NCBI RefSeq assembly: GCF_018531465.1
Contig: NZ_JAHDTF010000030.1
Coordinates: forward strand, 79,869 to 143,868
Direction: 5' to 3'
From: Sphaerisporangium fuscum
GTDB lineage: Bacteria > Actinomycetota > Actinomycetes > Streptosporangiales > Streptosporangiaceae
DNA: 64,000 bases
The notes beneath the pieces were generated by a model. It saw only the letters and a program-made list of their open reading frames with translations, was not told the DNA's origin and made no database searches. The translations under genes and the position numbers were made by a program. Numbering within the stretch: the first letter of the stretch is position 1; each line of letters opens with the position of its first letter. This document shows positions 32,802 through 41,263 of this stretch, piece by piece.

Positions 32802-32816
32802 CAGAATAGTATTCTG
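32802..32816. promoter_or_regulatory. operator-like palindrome upstream of the acyl-CoA dehydrogenase
   Basis: CAGAATA-G-TATTCTG is a perfect 15-bp palindrome 25 bp before the acyl-CoA dehydrogenase start. A similar half site (CAGAATA) occurs upstream of the thiolase at about 22118, so a shared fatty-acid regulator of the TetR type is possible. Confidence 0.5.
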
Positions 32817-32841
32817 TTGAGCGGACCCAAGGAGGAACCGA

Positions 32842-33987
32842 ATGCAGCGAGATCTCTTCGAGGAGGAGCACCAGCTCTTCCGGGAGACGGTGCGGGAGTT
32901 CATGGCCCGCGAGGTACTCCCCCACCACGCCCAGTGGGAGAAGGACGGCATCGTCCCGCGCGAGGTGTGGAAGAAGGCCGGCGAGATCGGCATGTTCGGC
33001 TTCTCGGTTCCGGAGGAGTACGGCGGGTCCGGCATCACCGACTTCCGCTACAACGCGGTGATCGTCGAAGAGATCATCAAGGCCGGCGCGAGCGGCCTCG
33101 GGTTCGGCCTGCACAACGACATCATGGCTCCCTACCTCGTCGATCTGACCAACGACGAACAGAAGCAGCGCTGGCTCCCGGGCTTCGTCTCCGGCGAGCT
33201 GATCACCGCCGTCGGCATGACCGAGCCGGGGGCCGGAAGCGACCTGCAGGGCGTGAAGACGACGGCCGTACGCGAGGGCGACCACTACATCGTCAACGGG
33301 CAGAAGACCTTTATCACCAACGGCATCAACGCCGACCTGGTCGTCGTGGTGACCAAGACCGACCCGACGGCGGGTGCGCGCGGCACGACGCTGCTGGTGG
33401 CCGAGCGCGGCATGGAGGGCTTCAGCCGGGGCCGCAACCTCGAGAAGGTCGGCATGCACGCCCAGGACACCGCGGAGCTGTTCTTCGAGAACGTCCGCAT
33501 CCCGGTGGCCAACCGCCTCGGCGAGGAGGAGGGGCAGGGCTTCGTCCAGCTCATGAACAACCTGCCGCAGGAGCGCCTGTCGATCGCGGTGGCGGCGGTG
33601 GCGGCGGCCGAGTCCGTGCTGGAGATGACGATCGAGTACTGCAAGACCCGTAAGGCCTTCGGCCGCACCATCGGTTCCTTCCAGAACACCCGCTTCGTCC
33701 TGGCGGAGCTGGCGACCGAGGTGGAGATCGCCCGGCACTACGTCGACAAGTGCATCCTGGCGCACAACGCCGGGCAGCTGACGGTCGTGGACGCCGCCAA
33801 GGCCAAGTGGTGGACCACCGAACTGCAGAACAAGGTCATCGACCGCTGCGTCCAGCTGCACGGCGGCTACGGGTACATGATGGAGTACCCCGTCGCCAAG
33901 GCCTGGCTGGACAGCCGGGTGCAGACCATCTACGGCGGTACCACGGAGATCATGAAGGAGATCATCGGCCGCTCCTTCGGCTTCTGA
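32842..33987 (+). CDS. acyl-CoA dehydrogenase
   Basis: This 381-aa FAD enzyme carries out the first step of fatty-acid beta-oxidation or a related acyl-CoA oxidation. It has TAVGMTEPGAGSDLQG (FAD and substrate contacts), KTFITNG, QERLSIAVAAV and QLHGGYGYMMEYPVAKA, and the catalytic Glu in IYGGTTEIMKEII. The ATG at 32842 has AAGGAGG upstream. It is monocistronic, with a palindromic operator in front of it. Confidence 0.93.
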   Translation: MQRDLFEEEHQLFRETVREFMAREVLPHHAQWEKDGIVPREVWKKAGEIGMFGFSVPEEYGGSGITDFRYNAVIVEEIIKAGASGLGFGLHNDIMAPYLVDLTNDEQKQRWLPGFVSGELITAVGMTEPGAGSDLQGVKTTAVREGDHYIVNGQKTFITNGINADLVVVVTKTDPTAGARGTTLLVAERGMEGFSRGRNLEKVGMHAQDTAELFFENVRIPVANRLGEEEGQGFVQLMNNLPQERLSIAVAAVAAAESVLEMTIEYCKTRKAFGRTIGSFQNTRFVLAELATEVEIARHYVDKCILAHNAGQLTVVDAAKAKWWTTELQNKVIDRCVQLHGGYGYMMEYPVAKAWLDSRVQTIYGGTTEIMKEIIGRSFGF

Positions 33988-34169
33988 CCCGCCTTGTCCG
34001 GATCCCACGCTCGAAACACGCGCGCGGTAGCCGTACGGCCCCGCGCGCGGGCGGGCCGGGCCGCATACTGTCTCCGTAGGGTTCCGAAGGCGGGCGCCCA
34101 CGACAGGCCGGCGCGAGCGTTCCGATGGCGCCGGGAACGGGTTCGAGAGCGGGTCTCGGAGGGGCGGCA

Positions 34170-34334
34170 ATGGACCACAGCGGGCTGATCCTGCTGATCT
34201 TTCTGGCGTTCTTGTTCGCGTGGGGCCTCAACAAGGTTCGCAAATGGATGCGGTTCGGCCCGATCGCGTACACCGGGATCATGGTCACGTTCGCCATCGT
34301 GATGCTCGCCCTCTACACGCAGAGCCAGCGCTGA
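34170..34334 (+). CDS. small two-helix membrane protein
   Basis: This 54-aa protein has two hydrophobic segments (about 4-20, LILLIFLAFLFAWGL, and 30-49, IAYTGIMVTFAIVMLAL) joined by a basic loop NKVRKWMRF. The ATG at 34170 is preceded by GGAGGGGCGG. No family is recognised. It is on the plus strand downstream of the acyl-CoA dehydrogenase, after a 182-bp gap. Confidence 0.65.
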   Translation: MDHSGLILLIFLAFLFAWGLNKVRKWMRFGPIAYTGIMVTFAIVMLALYTQSQR

Positions 34335-34444
34335 CTTCAGCCGCGCGCCACCGTTCGGCTGATGTTCGCCTTCTCCTTGCCGCCTACATGGGCGGCACCG
34401 AGCGCTACGTGTGGGGCGTCCACTGCGGCTGATGACCGCCGAAG

Positions 34445-34485
34445 AGTCGTTTCCCCCGCTCGCTTCGAGGGCGGGCGAAACGACT
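34445..34485 (-). terminator. terminator of the SpoIIE-type gene
   Basis: AGTCGTTTC/GAAACGACT with an inner CCCGC/GCGGG stem lies directly after the stop at 34500 on the minus strand. The plus-strand small membrane protein could also use it. Confidence 0.7.
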
Positions 34486-34499
34486 TCTCGGGGACGGCG

Positions 34500-36728
34500 T
34501 CAGCGGCCACGCGTGGGGATTTCGAACCAGACGGCTTTGCCTTCCTTGGTGGGGCGGGAGCCCCAGCGGCGGGCGAGCTGGTCGACCAGGTAGAGACCGC
34601 GGCCGCCCTCGTCGTTCTCGCCGGCGCTGCGGATGCGGGGCAGCCGGAGGTCCTGGTCGAAGACCTCGACCCAGATGGCGTCCTCACCGCGGCGCAGCCG
34701 CAGCGTGAACTCCTTCTCGTTGACGATCTCGTCGTCGAAGCCCGGGACGTCCCACGACTCGTCGAACGGCAGCGGCGGGCCGTCGAGGACGAGCTCGCGG
34801 CGCGGGACGCTGGCGCTGGCGGCGTGGAGCACGACGTTGGTGACGACCTCGGAGACGAGCAGGCACGCGAGCTCGGCCCGCTCGTCGGGCACTCCCCAGT
34901 TGGCGAAGGCCTCCGAGGCCATGCGCCGCGCCTCACCGACCATGATCGGCTGCGCCGGGAAGGTGCGCTCCTCGTACTGCAGTTCCTTGCCCGCCGAGCG
35001 GATCACGAGGATCGCCATGTCGTCGTCGATCTCGCCCGGGACGGCGACCGTCGCGGCGTCGGCGATGCGTTCGACCGAGTCGCCCGAGGTCTTGGCGACC
35101 TCGGCGCAGAGGATGCGCAGCGTCTCCTCGTCGCTCAGCGGAGCGTCGCCGGAGTCGCGGGCGGGCCGCCGGTCGAGCAGGCCGTCGGTGTACAGCAGGA
35201 GGGCGGCGCCGGGCGGTAGCACCCGGGTCTCCTCCTTGTAGACGAGGTCGGCGTGCATGCCCTTGGCGTTGACGCCGAGCGGCTGGCCGACCTCGGAGAT
35301 GTCGAGCTCGGTCACGGTGCCGTCGACGATCAGCAGCGGCGGCGAGTGGCCGGCGTTGGCGAACGACAGCTGCCGCGACCAGGCGTCGTACACGAGGTAC
35401 TGGCAGGTGACGATCGGCGGGGTGCTGACGTCGGCGCCGTAGTCGTCGTGCTCGGGGGCGGCGATGATGCGCGTCCACTCGTTGAGCCGCGCGAGGATGT
35501 CGGCCGGCGACTTGTCGTCCTGGGCGAAGGCCCGCAGGGCGGCCCGCAGCTGGCCCATGACGGCGGCAGCCTTGGCTCCGCGGCCCTCGACGTCGCCGAT
35601 GACGATGCCGACCCGGCCCGCCGACAGCGGGATCACGTCGTACCAGTCGCCGCCGACCTGGGTCTGGATGCCCTGCCCGTGGGAGGCGAGCGGGGCGGCC
35701 GGGTAGTAGCGGACGGCGATCTCCAGGCCGTCGAGCTGGGGCAGCTCGCGGGGCAGGAGGTACTTCTGGAAGGACTCGGCGGTGTGCCGCTCCTCCTCGA
35801 ACAGCAGGGCGTTGTCGACGGCGATCGCGACCCGGGTGGCGATGGCTCCGACGAAGTCGCGGTCGAAGGCGTCGTAGTGGGGCGAGCGCCGGTCGGTGAG
35901 GTTGGACATGCCGAGGTACATCAGGCCGAGGGTCTCGCCGCGGGCGCACAGCGGCGCCACTATGGCGGACGTCATGCCGATCTCGCCGCACAGCCGCGCG
36001 CTCTCCTCGCTGGGCGAGGGGTAGCTCATCTGCGCGAAGTCCTCGACGATGATCGTTTCCTGTCGCCGGAGGGCGATCTCGGCGTAGTGGCCCGGCGGGT
36101 AGCGGATCTCGGAGCCGACCGGACGCCAGGTGCCGGGCGGAGGGGTCCAGCCCTGGACGTGGGTGGAGACCTTGCGGACGAGCCGGTCGCCCTCGGACAG
36201 CTCGATGAAGCAGTGGTCGGCGAACTGCGGCACCAGCATCTCGGCGACGCGGTTGAGCGTCTCCTCGACGTAGAGCGAGCTGGCCAGACGCTCGCCGATG
36301 CGCTCGAGCAGGCCGAAGCGGTCCTTCTCGCGTTCGTTGCTGCGCATCGCCTCGCGGGCGGTGATCACGATGCCGGTGACCGAGCCGGACGGATGCCGCA
36401 GGGGGACGGCCTGTGCGCGGACGTAGACGATGGTGCCGTCGGCGCGCACGACGTCGAAGGTGCCCTCCCAGACGCCGCCCTTGAGGACGTGCTTGGCGAG
36501 CTCGACCGCGAGGGGGTGGTCCTTCTCCATGATCCCTAAGGAGAGGACGGCCTGGTCTCCACCGGCGGGCCGGTCGGGACGGCCGAACAGCCGCTCCGCG
36601 AACGGGTTCCAGTAGAGGACGTTGCTGAAGCGGTCGGTGACCACCACCGCCATCTCGGCGTGATCGAGAACCGAATCCGGCGTCATATGATCGGCCGTGT
36701 CCTGCGAGAGGTCACCCCATCGCTTCAT
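34500..36728 (-). CDS. PAS-GAF-PP2C (SpoIIE) phosphatase with C-terminal HATPase
   Basis: This 742-aa cytoplasmic signalling protein has a PAS domain (about 20-128, AVVVTDRFSNVLYWNPFAERL), GAF domain (about 140-310), SpoIIE PP2C phosphatase (about 335-590: GGDWYDVIPL, GDVEGRGAKAAAVMGQL, FANAGHSPPLLI, LLLYTDGLLD, DDMAILVI) and a C-terminal HATPase_c domain of the anti-sigma RsbW type (about 610-742: LLVSEVVTNVVLHA, DEGGRGLYLVDQLA). Such hybrids dephosphorylate STAS anti-sigma antagonists and phosphorylate them or bind sigma factors. Two STAS proteins are encoded at 45.3 and 50.5 kb. The ATG at 36728 follows ideR by 162 bp. Confidence 0.9.
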   Translation of the reverse strand: MKRWGDLSQDTADHMTPDSVLDHAEMAVVVTDRFSNVLYWNPFAERLFGRPDRPAGGDQAVLSLGIMEKDHPLAVELAKHVLKGGVWEGTFDVVRADGTIVYVRAQAVPLRHPSGSVTGIVITAREAMRSNEREKDRFGLLERIGERLASSLYVEETLNRVAEMLVPQFADHCFIELSEGDRLVRKVSTHVQGWTPPPGTWRPVGSEIRYPPGHYAEIALRRQETIIVEDFAQMSYPSPSEESARLCGEIGMTSAIVAPLCARGETLGLMYLGMSNLTDRRSPHYDAFDRDFVGAIATRVAIAVDNALLFEEERHTAESFQKYLLPRELPQLDGLEIAVRYYPAAPLASHGQGIQTQVGGDWYDVIPLSAGRVGIVIGDVEGRGAKAAAVMGQLRAALRAFAQDDKSPADILARLNEWTRIIAAPEHDDYGADVSTPPIVTCQYLVYDAWSRQLSFANAGHSPPLLIVDGTVTELDISEVGQPLGVNAKGMHADLVYKEETRVLPPGAALLLYTDGLLDRRPARDSGDAPLSDEETLRILCAEVAKTSGDSVERIADAATVAVPGEIDDDMAILVIRSAGKELQYEERTFPAQPIMVGEARRMASEAFANWGVPDERAELACLLVSEVVTNVVLHAASASVPRRELVLDGPPLPFDESWDVPGFDDEIVNEKEFTLRLRRGEDAIWVEVFDQDLRLPRIRSAGENDEGGRGLYLVDQLARRWGSRPTKEGKAVWFEIPTRGR

Positions 36729-36890
36729 CTGTCGGCCACCCCCCGAAGGGGGGCATGAAAAAAGCGGACCACGTGCGCTCCTGCAGCAGCCTTGGCGGCA
36801 AGGCGGCGTCGACCCGGACAGGCCGGGAACGCCGGGTTGAGGAACAGGGGAAACCCCGGGTGGGGAACCAACCGACCGAGCCCCGGGAGA

Positions 36891-37595
36891 TCAGCGCCTG
36901 GAGACGAAGACGTGCGCGGCGACATCGCGCGGGAAGTCCGCGGGAATGTGGTCCGCCTCATCGTCACCCGTCACCCGTACACCGTCGTCGCTCGCCGCGA
37001 GCGTCACCTCGCGTCCGGGTTGTATCCCAACTTGCTTGAGTTTAAGCATCACAGCAGGATCACTTTGCACTTGTTCGCTAATTCGGCGGACGACAACGGG
37101 TATGCCGCTGGGTCCGGCCAGATCGGCCATGGCCTCGATCGCATCATCAGCGGACAGTTCGGACTCTTTGACGCCAAGCTCGTCGAGCCCCGGGATGGGG
37201 TTGCCGTGCGGGCACACCACGGGGTTGTCGAGGAGGGTGACCAGACGGGCCTCCACCGACTCGGACATGACGTGCTCCCAGCGGCAGGCCTCGATGTGGA
37301 CCTCTTCCCACGGAAGCCCGATGACCTGGGTGAGGAGGCACTCGGCCAGGCGGTGCTTGCGCATGACCCGGGTCGCGAGCGTGCGCCCGAGATCGGTCAT
37401 GGCCAGGTGGCGGTCGCCCTCGACGCGGACCAGGCCGTCACGCTCCATGCGAGCCACCGTCTGGCTGACCGTCGGGCCGCTCTGCTGCAGCCGCTCGGCG
37501 ATGCGCGCACGGAGAGGGGTGATCCCCTCCTCTTCCAGCTCGAAGATCGTACGGAGGTACATCTCCGTGGTGTCGATGAGGCCGTGTGCGGTCAA
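36891..37595 (-). CDS. ideR: iron-dependent repressor IdeR/DtxR
   Basis: This 234-aa protein is almost collinear with mycobacterial IdeR: DTTEMYLRTI, the DNA-binding PLRARIAERLQQSGPTVSQTV, metal ligands in RKHRLAECLL (His, Glu) and IEACRWEHVM (Cys, Glu, His), and a C-terminal SH3-like domain (VGIQPGREVTLAASDDG). Fe(II) binding drives repression of siderophore and iron-uptake genes. I choose TTG at 37595 because GGGGAGGAG lies directly in front; TTG at 37610 adds five unsupported residues. The SpoIIE-type gene lies downstream. Confidence 0.93.
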   Translation of the reverse strand: MTAHGLIDTTEMYLRTIFELEEEGITPLRARIAERLQQSGPTVSQTVARMERDGLVRVEGDRHLAMTDLGRTLATRVMRKHRLAECLLTQVIGLPWEEVHIEACRWEHVMSESVEARLVTLLDNPVVCPHGNPIPGLDELGVKESELSADDAIEAMADLAGPSGIPVVVRRISEQVQSDPAVMLKLKQVGIQPGREVTLAASDDGVRVTGDDEADHIPADFPRDVAAHVFVSRR

Positions 37596-37837
37596 GGCTC
37601 CTCCCCTCAAATATCGATGCTACGTCCAGTTCCGGGGTTGAAAGCCGTGTCCGGACGGGGTTCGCGTCGCTGCCCGCGCGGGGCTGTGGGCGACGTCCGA
37701 ACGAAGCTTACGCAGGCCTACCGACAGAACGGCCGGAGATGGAGAACTCCTTCGGAAGACCGGAAGACCCGCTGTGTCAAGGATCTCATCTCCGGCGCAT
37801 CGCCGCAGGGGCCGTCCAGAATGTGACCGCCGGGCCG

Positions 37838-39118
37838 CTACACCTCCGACGGCCGGGCGTCCTTGGGCCGGTGCAGCACGGCGGCGTCGTACCTCCTGAA
37901 CGCCGGGACGGCGAGGCCCGCGACCAGCACGAGGACGGCGCACACCAGCCCGCCGCCCGCCCAGGCCGGGATCAGCCCGAAGGCGCTCGCCGTGGCCCCG
38001 GCCCGCAGGTCGCCGAGCCGCGGCCCGCCCGCCACCACGACCATGAACACCCCCTGCATCCGGCCGCGCATCTCGTCGGGGGCGTAGGTCTGCAGGATGG
38101 TCTGCCGCCAGACGGCCGACACCAGGTCGATGGCGCCGCCGACCGCCAGCAGGGTGACGAGCAGCCACAGCGGCTGCGCGAACGCGGCGGCGGCGACCGT
38201 CAGGCCCCACAGCGCGATCACCACGGTCAGCGCCACCCCCTGGCGGCGCACCCTGCCGACCCAGCCCGACAGCAGCCCCGCCGCCACGGCGCCGATGGCG
38301 ATGCTGGCCGACAGCCAGCCGAAGGCGACCGCCGACCCGCCGAAGCGCTCGGCCGTCATCTCGGGGTACAGCGCCCTGGGCATCGCGAAGGCCATGGCGA
38401 TGATGTCGACGACGAACGACATCATCACGATCGGCTGGCCGGCAATGTACCGCAGGCCGTCCACGACCGAGCGCAGGCCCGGCCGCGCGATCTCGCCCAG
38501 CGGCGCCAGGCGCGGCAGGCGTACGGCGGCGTAGAACCCGGCGCCGAAGAGGATCACGTCGGTGAGGTACGCCCAGGCGTACCCGCCGCTGGCCAGCACG
38601 ATCCCGGCGAGGAGCGGGCCGACGACCGTGCCGACGCTGCTGACCAGGAAGTTCAGCGTGTTGGCGGCGGCGACCCGCTCGGTGGGGACCAGGCGGGGGA
38701 TGATGGCGCCCCGCGTCGGGGAGGTGATCGCGAAGCCGGTCGACTGGACGGCGACGGCGACGAGCATGACGTAGACGTTCCCCAGCCCTGACCAGGCGTG
38801 AAGCAGGAGGACGAGGGTAGCTGTCCAGGCGACCAACGAGCCGGTGAGCAGCAGCCTGCGGCGGTCGACGGCGTCGGCCACGGCCCCGCCCCACAGGCCG
38901 AAGACGACGAGCGGGATGAGGTTCGCCGGGCCGAGCAGCCCGACCCAGAGCGACGAGCCCGTGATCGCGTACACCTGCGCGCTCACCGCGACCGAGGTGA
39001 GCTGGAAGCCGATGAACGAGACACCCTGCCCGAGCAGGAGCCGGCGGTACGGCGCTATGCGCAGGGGCCGGGTGTCCACGGCGACCCGTTTCAGACGCGA
39101 CTGGACGACCCCCGACAT
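37838..39118 (-). CDS. MFS exporter, EntS-like group
   Basis: This 426-aa transporter has 12 predicted transmembrane helices, motif A (GGAVADAVDRRRLLLTG), RGAIIPRLVPTERVAAAN and SVGTVVGPLLAGIVLASGG. This arrangement matches the MFS branch that includes the enterobactin exporter EntS and macrolide pumps. It lies upstream of ideR on the same strand. Iron-dependent control is possible, but no IdeR box is visible to me in 37596-37837. The substrate is unknown. Confidence 0.85.
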   Translation of the reverse strand: MSGVVQSRLKRVAVDTRPLRIAPYRRLLLGQGVSFIGFQLTSVAVSAQVYAITGSSLWVGLLGPANLIPLVVFGLWGGAVADAVDRRRLLLTGSLVAWTATLVLLLHAWSGLGNVYVMLVAVAVQSTGFAITSPTRGAIIPRLVPTERVAAANTLNFLVSSVGTVVGPLLAGIVLASGGYAWAYLTDVILFGAGFYAAVRLPRLAPLGEIARPGLRSVVDGLRYIAGQPIVMMSFVVDIIAMAFAMPRALYPEMTAERFGGSAVAFGWLSASIAIGAVAAGLLSGWVGRVRRQGVALTVVIALWGLTVAAAAFAQPLWLLVTLLAVGGAIDLVSAVWRQTILQTYAPDEMRGRMQGVFMVVVAGGPRLGDLRAGATASAFGLIPAWAGGGLVCAVLVLVAGLAVPAFRRYDAAVLHRPKDARPSEV

Positions 39119-39188
39119 ATCCCACCTCGCCCATCCCGGACATATGACATGGCTCGGGGCACTTTACCCATGTCGTTCGGGCGAGCTG

Positions 39189-39869
39189 TCAGGGGGCGAG
39201 GCGCTCCACGATCCAGGAGTCACCGGAACGGCGGTAGCGCAGCCGGTCGTGCATGCGGTCGATCTGCCCCTGCCAGAACTCCACCTCCGACGGCACCACC
39301 CGGAAGCCTCCCCAGAAGTCGGGCATCGGCGGCTCCTCGGGCCAGCGCTCGGCCAGCTCGCGGAAGCGGTCGTCGAGCTCCTCGCGAGAACGCACGACGG
39401 CGGACTGCCGCGAGGCCCAGGCCCCGATGCGCGAGCCGTACGGCCGGGAGTGGAAGTAGGCGGCGGAGTCCTCGCGCGGCAGCCGTACGACGCTGCCCTC
39501 CACCCGCACCTGGCGGCGCAGCGGGTGCCACGGGAAGACCAGGCAGGCGCGGGGGTTCTCGGTGAGGTCGCGGCCCTTGCGGGACTCGTAGTTGGTGTAG
39601 AAGACGAAGCCCTCGGGGTCGTACCCCTTCAGCAGGACGGTTCGGGCGGTCGGACGGCCACCGGCGGACGCCGTGGCCAGCACCATGGCGTTCGGCTCGG
39701 GAAGCCCCGCCTCGACGGCGTCGGCGAACCAGGTGCCGAACTGCGTCACGGGGTCGGAGGCGAGGTCGGCCTCCGTGAGCGGCTGACCTTCATAAGTACG
39801 GCGAAGCCCGGCGAAGGAGGGCGGGCTCGATGCTGCATCCACAGACGGGTATTCTTCCGCGTCCGGCAC
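39189..39869 (-). CDS. pdxH: pyridoxamine 5'-phosphate oxidase
   Basis: This 226-aa FMN flavoprotein oxidises PNP or PMP to pyridoxal 5'-phosphate. It has NAMVLATASAGGRPTARTVLLKG (FMN site), FYTNYESRKGRDL, ACLVFPWHPLRRQVRVEG, YFHSRPYGSRIGAWASRQS and the C-terminal FWQGQIDRMHDRLRYRR. The start is uncertain: GTG at 39869 has no clear ribosome-binding site, and GTG at 39842 has GGAAG 13 bases upstream. It is divergent from citrate synthase. PLP from this step serves the two aminotransferases in the window. Confidence 0.92.
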   Translation of the reverse strand: MPDAEEYPSVDAASSPPSFAGLRRTYEGQPLTEADLASDPVTQFGTWFADAVEAGLPEPNAMVLATASAGGRPTARTVLLKGYDPEGFVFYTNYESRKGRDLTENPRACLVFPWHPLRRQVRVEGSVVRLPREDSAAYFHSRPYGSRIGAWASRQSAVVRSREELDDRFRELAERWPEEPPMPDFWGGFRVVPSEVEFWQGQIDRMHDRLRYRRSGDSWIVERLAP

Positions 39870-40012
39870 AACTGCGCAGCGGTACCCCCCACCAGGGAAG
39901 ACCGTGTTTCGGCGGGCCCTCGCGGCAGAGCACTCCCCCCAAGGGGGTTGAATATGACCCGCCGGTATCTCGACATCAAGGCTTTGACTTCAAGAAAGGG
40001 AGGCGGCCGCGA

Positions 40013-41119
40013 ATGTCCGACTTCAAACCCGGGCTGGAAGGCGTAGTAGCGTTCGAGACCGAGATCGCGGAACCGGACAAAGAAGGGGGCGCCCTGCGGT
40101 ATCGGGGCGTCGACATCGAAGAGCTCGTCGGACGGGTCTCCTATGGCCACGTCTGGGGCCTGCTGGTCGACAACAAGTTCCAGCCGGGGCTGCCCCCGGC
40201 CGAGCCTTACCCCATTCCTGTCCACTCCGGTGACATCCGCGTCGACGTCCAGAGCGCTCTCGCCATGCTGGCCCCGGCGTACGGCTTCCGTCAGCTGCTC
40301 GACATCGACGAGGACCAGGCCCGCGACGATCTCGCACGCGCCTCGGTGACCGCTCTGTCGTTCGTCGCCCAGTCCGCCCGCGGCCTCGGCCTGCCGATGG
40401 TGCCGCAGTCGCGCGTCGACGAGGCGTCCTCGATCGTCGAACGCTTCATGGTCCGCTGGCGCGGCGAGCCCGACCCCAGGCACGTCAAGGCCATCGACGC
40501 CTACTGGACCTCCGCCGCCGAGCACGGCATGAACGCCTCCACGTTCACCGCCCGGGTCATCGCCTCCACCGGCGCGGACGTCGCCGCCGCCCTGTCGGGC
40601 GCGGTGGGCGCCATGTCCGGCCCGCTGCACGGTGGCGCCCCCGCCCGCGTGCTGCACATGATCGAAGAGGTCGAGCGCATCGGCAGCGCCGAGACCTATG
40701 TCAAGAAGGCCCTCGACAGCGGCGAGCGCCTGATGGGCTTCGGCCACCGCGTCTACCGCGCCGAGGACCCGCGCGCCCGCGTCCTTCGCCGCACCGCCCA
40801 GGAGCTCAACGCCCCGCGCTACGAGGTCGCCGTCGCCCTGGAGAAGGCCGCCCTCGCCGAGCTGCACGCGCGCAAGCCCGACCGCGTCCTCGCCACCAAC
40901 GTCGAGTTCTGGGCCGCGATCATCCTCGACTTCGCCGAGGTGCCCCCGCACATGTTCACCTCGATGTTCACCTGCGCCCGCACCGCGGGCTGGGCCGCGC
41001 ACATCCTGGAGCAGAAGCGCACCGGCAGGCTCGTCCGCCCGAGCGCCAAGTACGTCGGTCCGCCGCAGCGCTCCATCCACGACGTCCCCGGGGCTGACGA
41101 GGTCATCGTCAAGGACTGA
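40013..41119 (+). CDS. citrate synthase
   Basis: This 368-aa enzyme condenses acetyl-CoA and oxaloacetate. It shows the short actinobacterial form with GALRYRGVDIEELVG, SGPLHGGAPARVL (catalytic His), MGFGHRVYRAEDPRA (second His) and TNVEFWAAIILD (Asp). It could act in the TCA or methylcitrate cycle; the sequence favours the citA-type second citrate synthase. The ATG at 40013 has GGGAGG upstream. It ends at a clear terminator. Confidence 0.92.
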   Translation: MSDFKPGLEGVVAFETEIAEPDKEGGALRYRGVDIEELVGRVSYGHVWGLLVDNKFQPGLPPAEPYPIPVHSGDIRVDVQSALAMLAPAYGFRQLLDIDEDQARDDLARASVTALSFVAQSARGLGLPMVPQSRVDEASSIVERFMVRWRGEPDPRHVKAIDAYWTSAAEHGMNASTFTARVIASTGADVAAALSGAVGAMSGPLHGGAPARVLHMIEEVERIGSAETYVKKALDSGERLMGFGHRVYRAEDPRARVLRRTAQELNAPRYEVAVALEKAALAELHARKPDRVLATNVEFWAAIILDFAEVPPHMFTSMFTCARTAGWAAHILEQKRTGRLVRPSAKYVGPPQRSIHDVPGADEVIVKD

Positions 41120-41151
41120 CAATCCCGGCTCCCCCGCCGACGACCTCGTTC

Positions 41152-41181
41152 AGGGCCCGCAGCCCCCGGTTGCGGGCCTTT
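41152..41181 (+). terminator. citrate synthase terminator
   Basis: GGCCCGCA/TGCGGGCC followed by TTTG lies 35 bp after the citrate synthase stop. Confidence 0.75.
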
Positions 41182-41263
41182 GACGTCTCGATGCGCGACC
41201 GGCGACATCTCAGGATCCGGACCCGCGACGTGAGCACCCAGGTGGCTCACTACGCTTGGTTGG

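Noticed and set aside
37596..37837. IdeR iron box in the ideR-MFS gap
   Set aside because: I looked for the TTAGGTTAGG-CTAACCTAA type palindrome and did not find a convincing match.
37620..39143. 507-aa minus-strand frame overlapping the MFS exporter
   Set aside because: Shadow of the transporter gene in another frame; Arg/Pro/His-rich without membrane helices.
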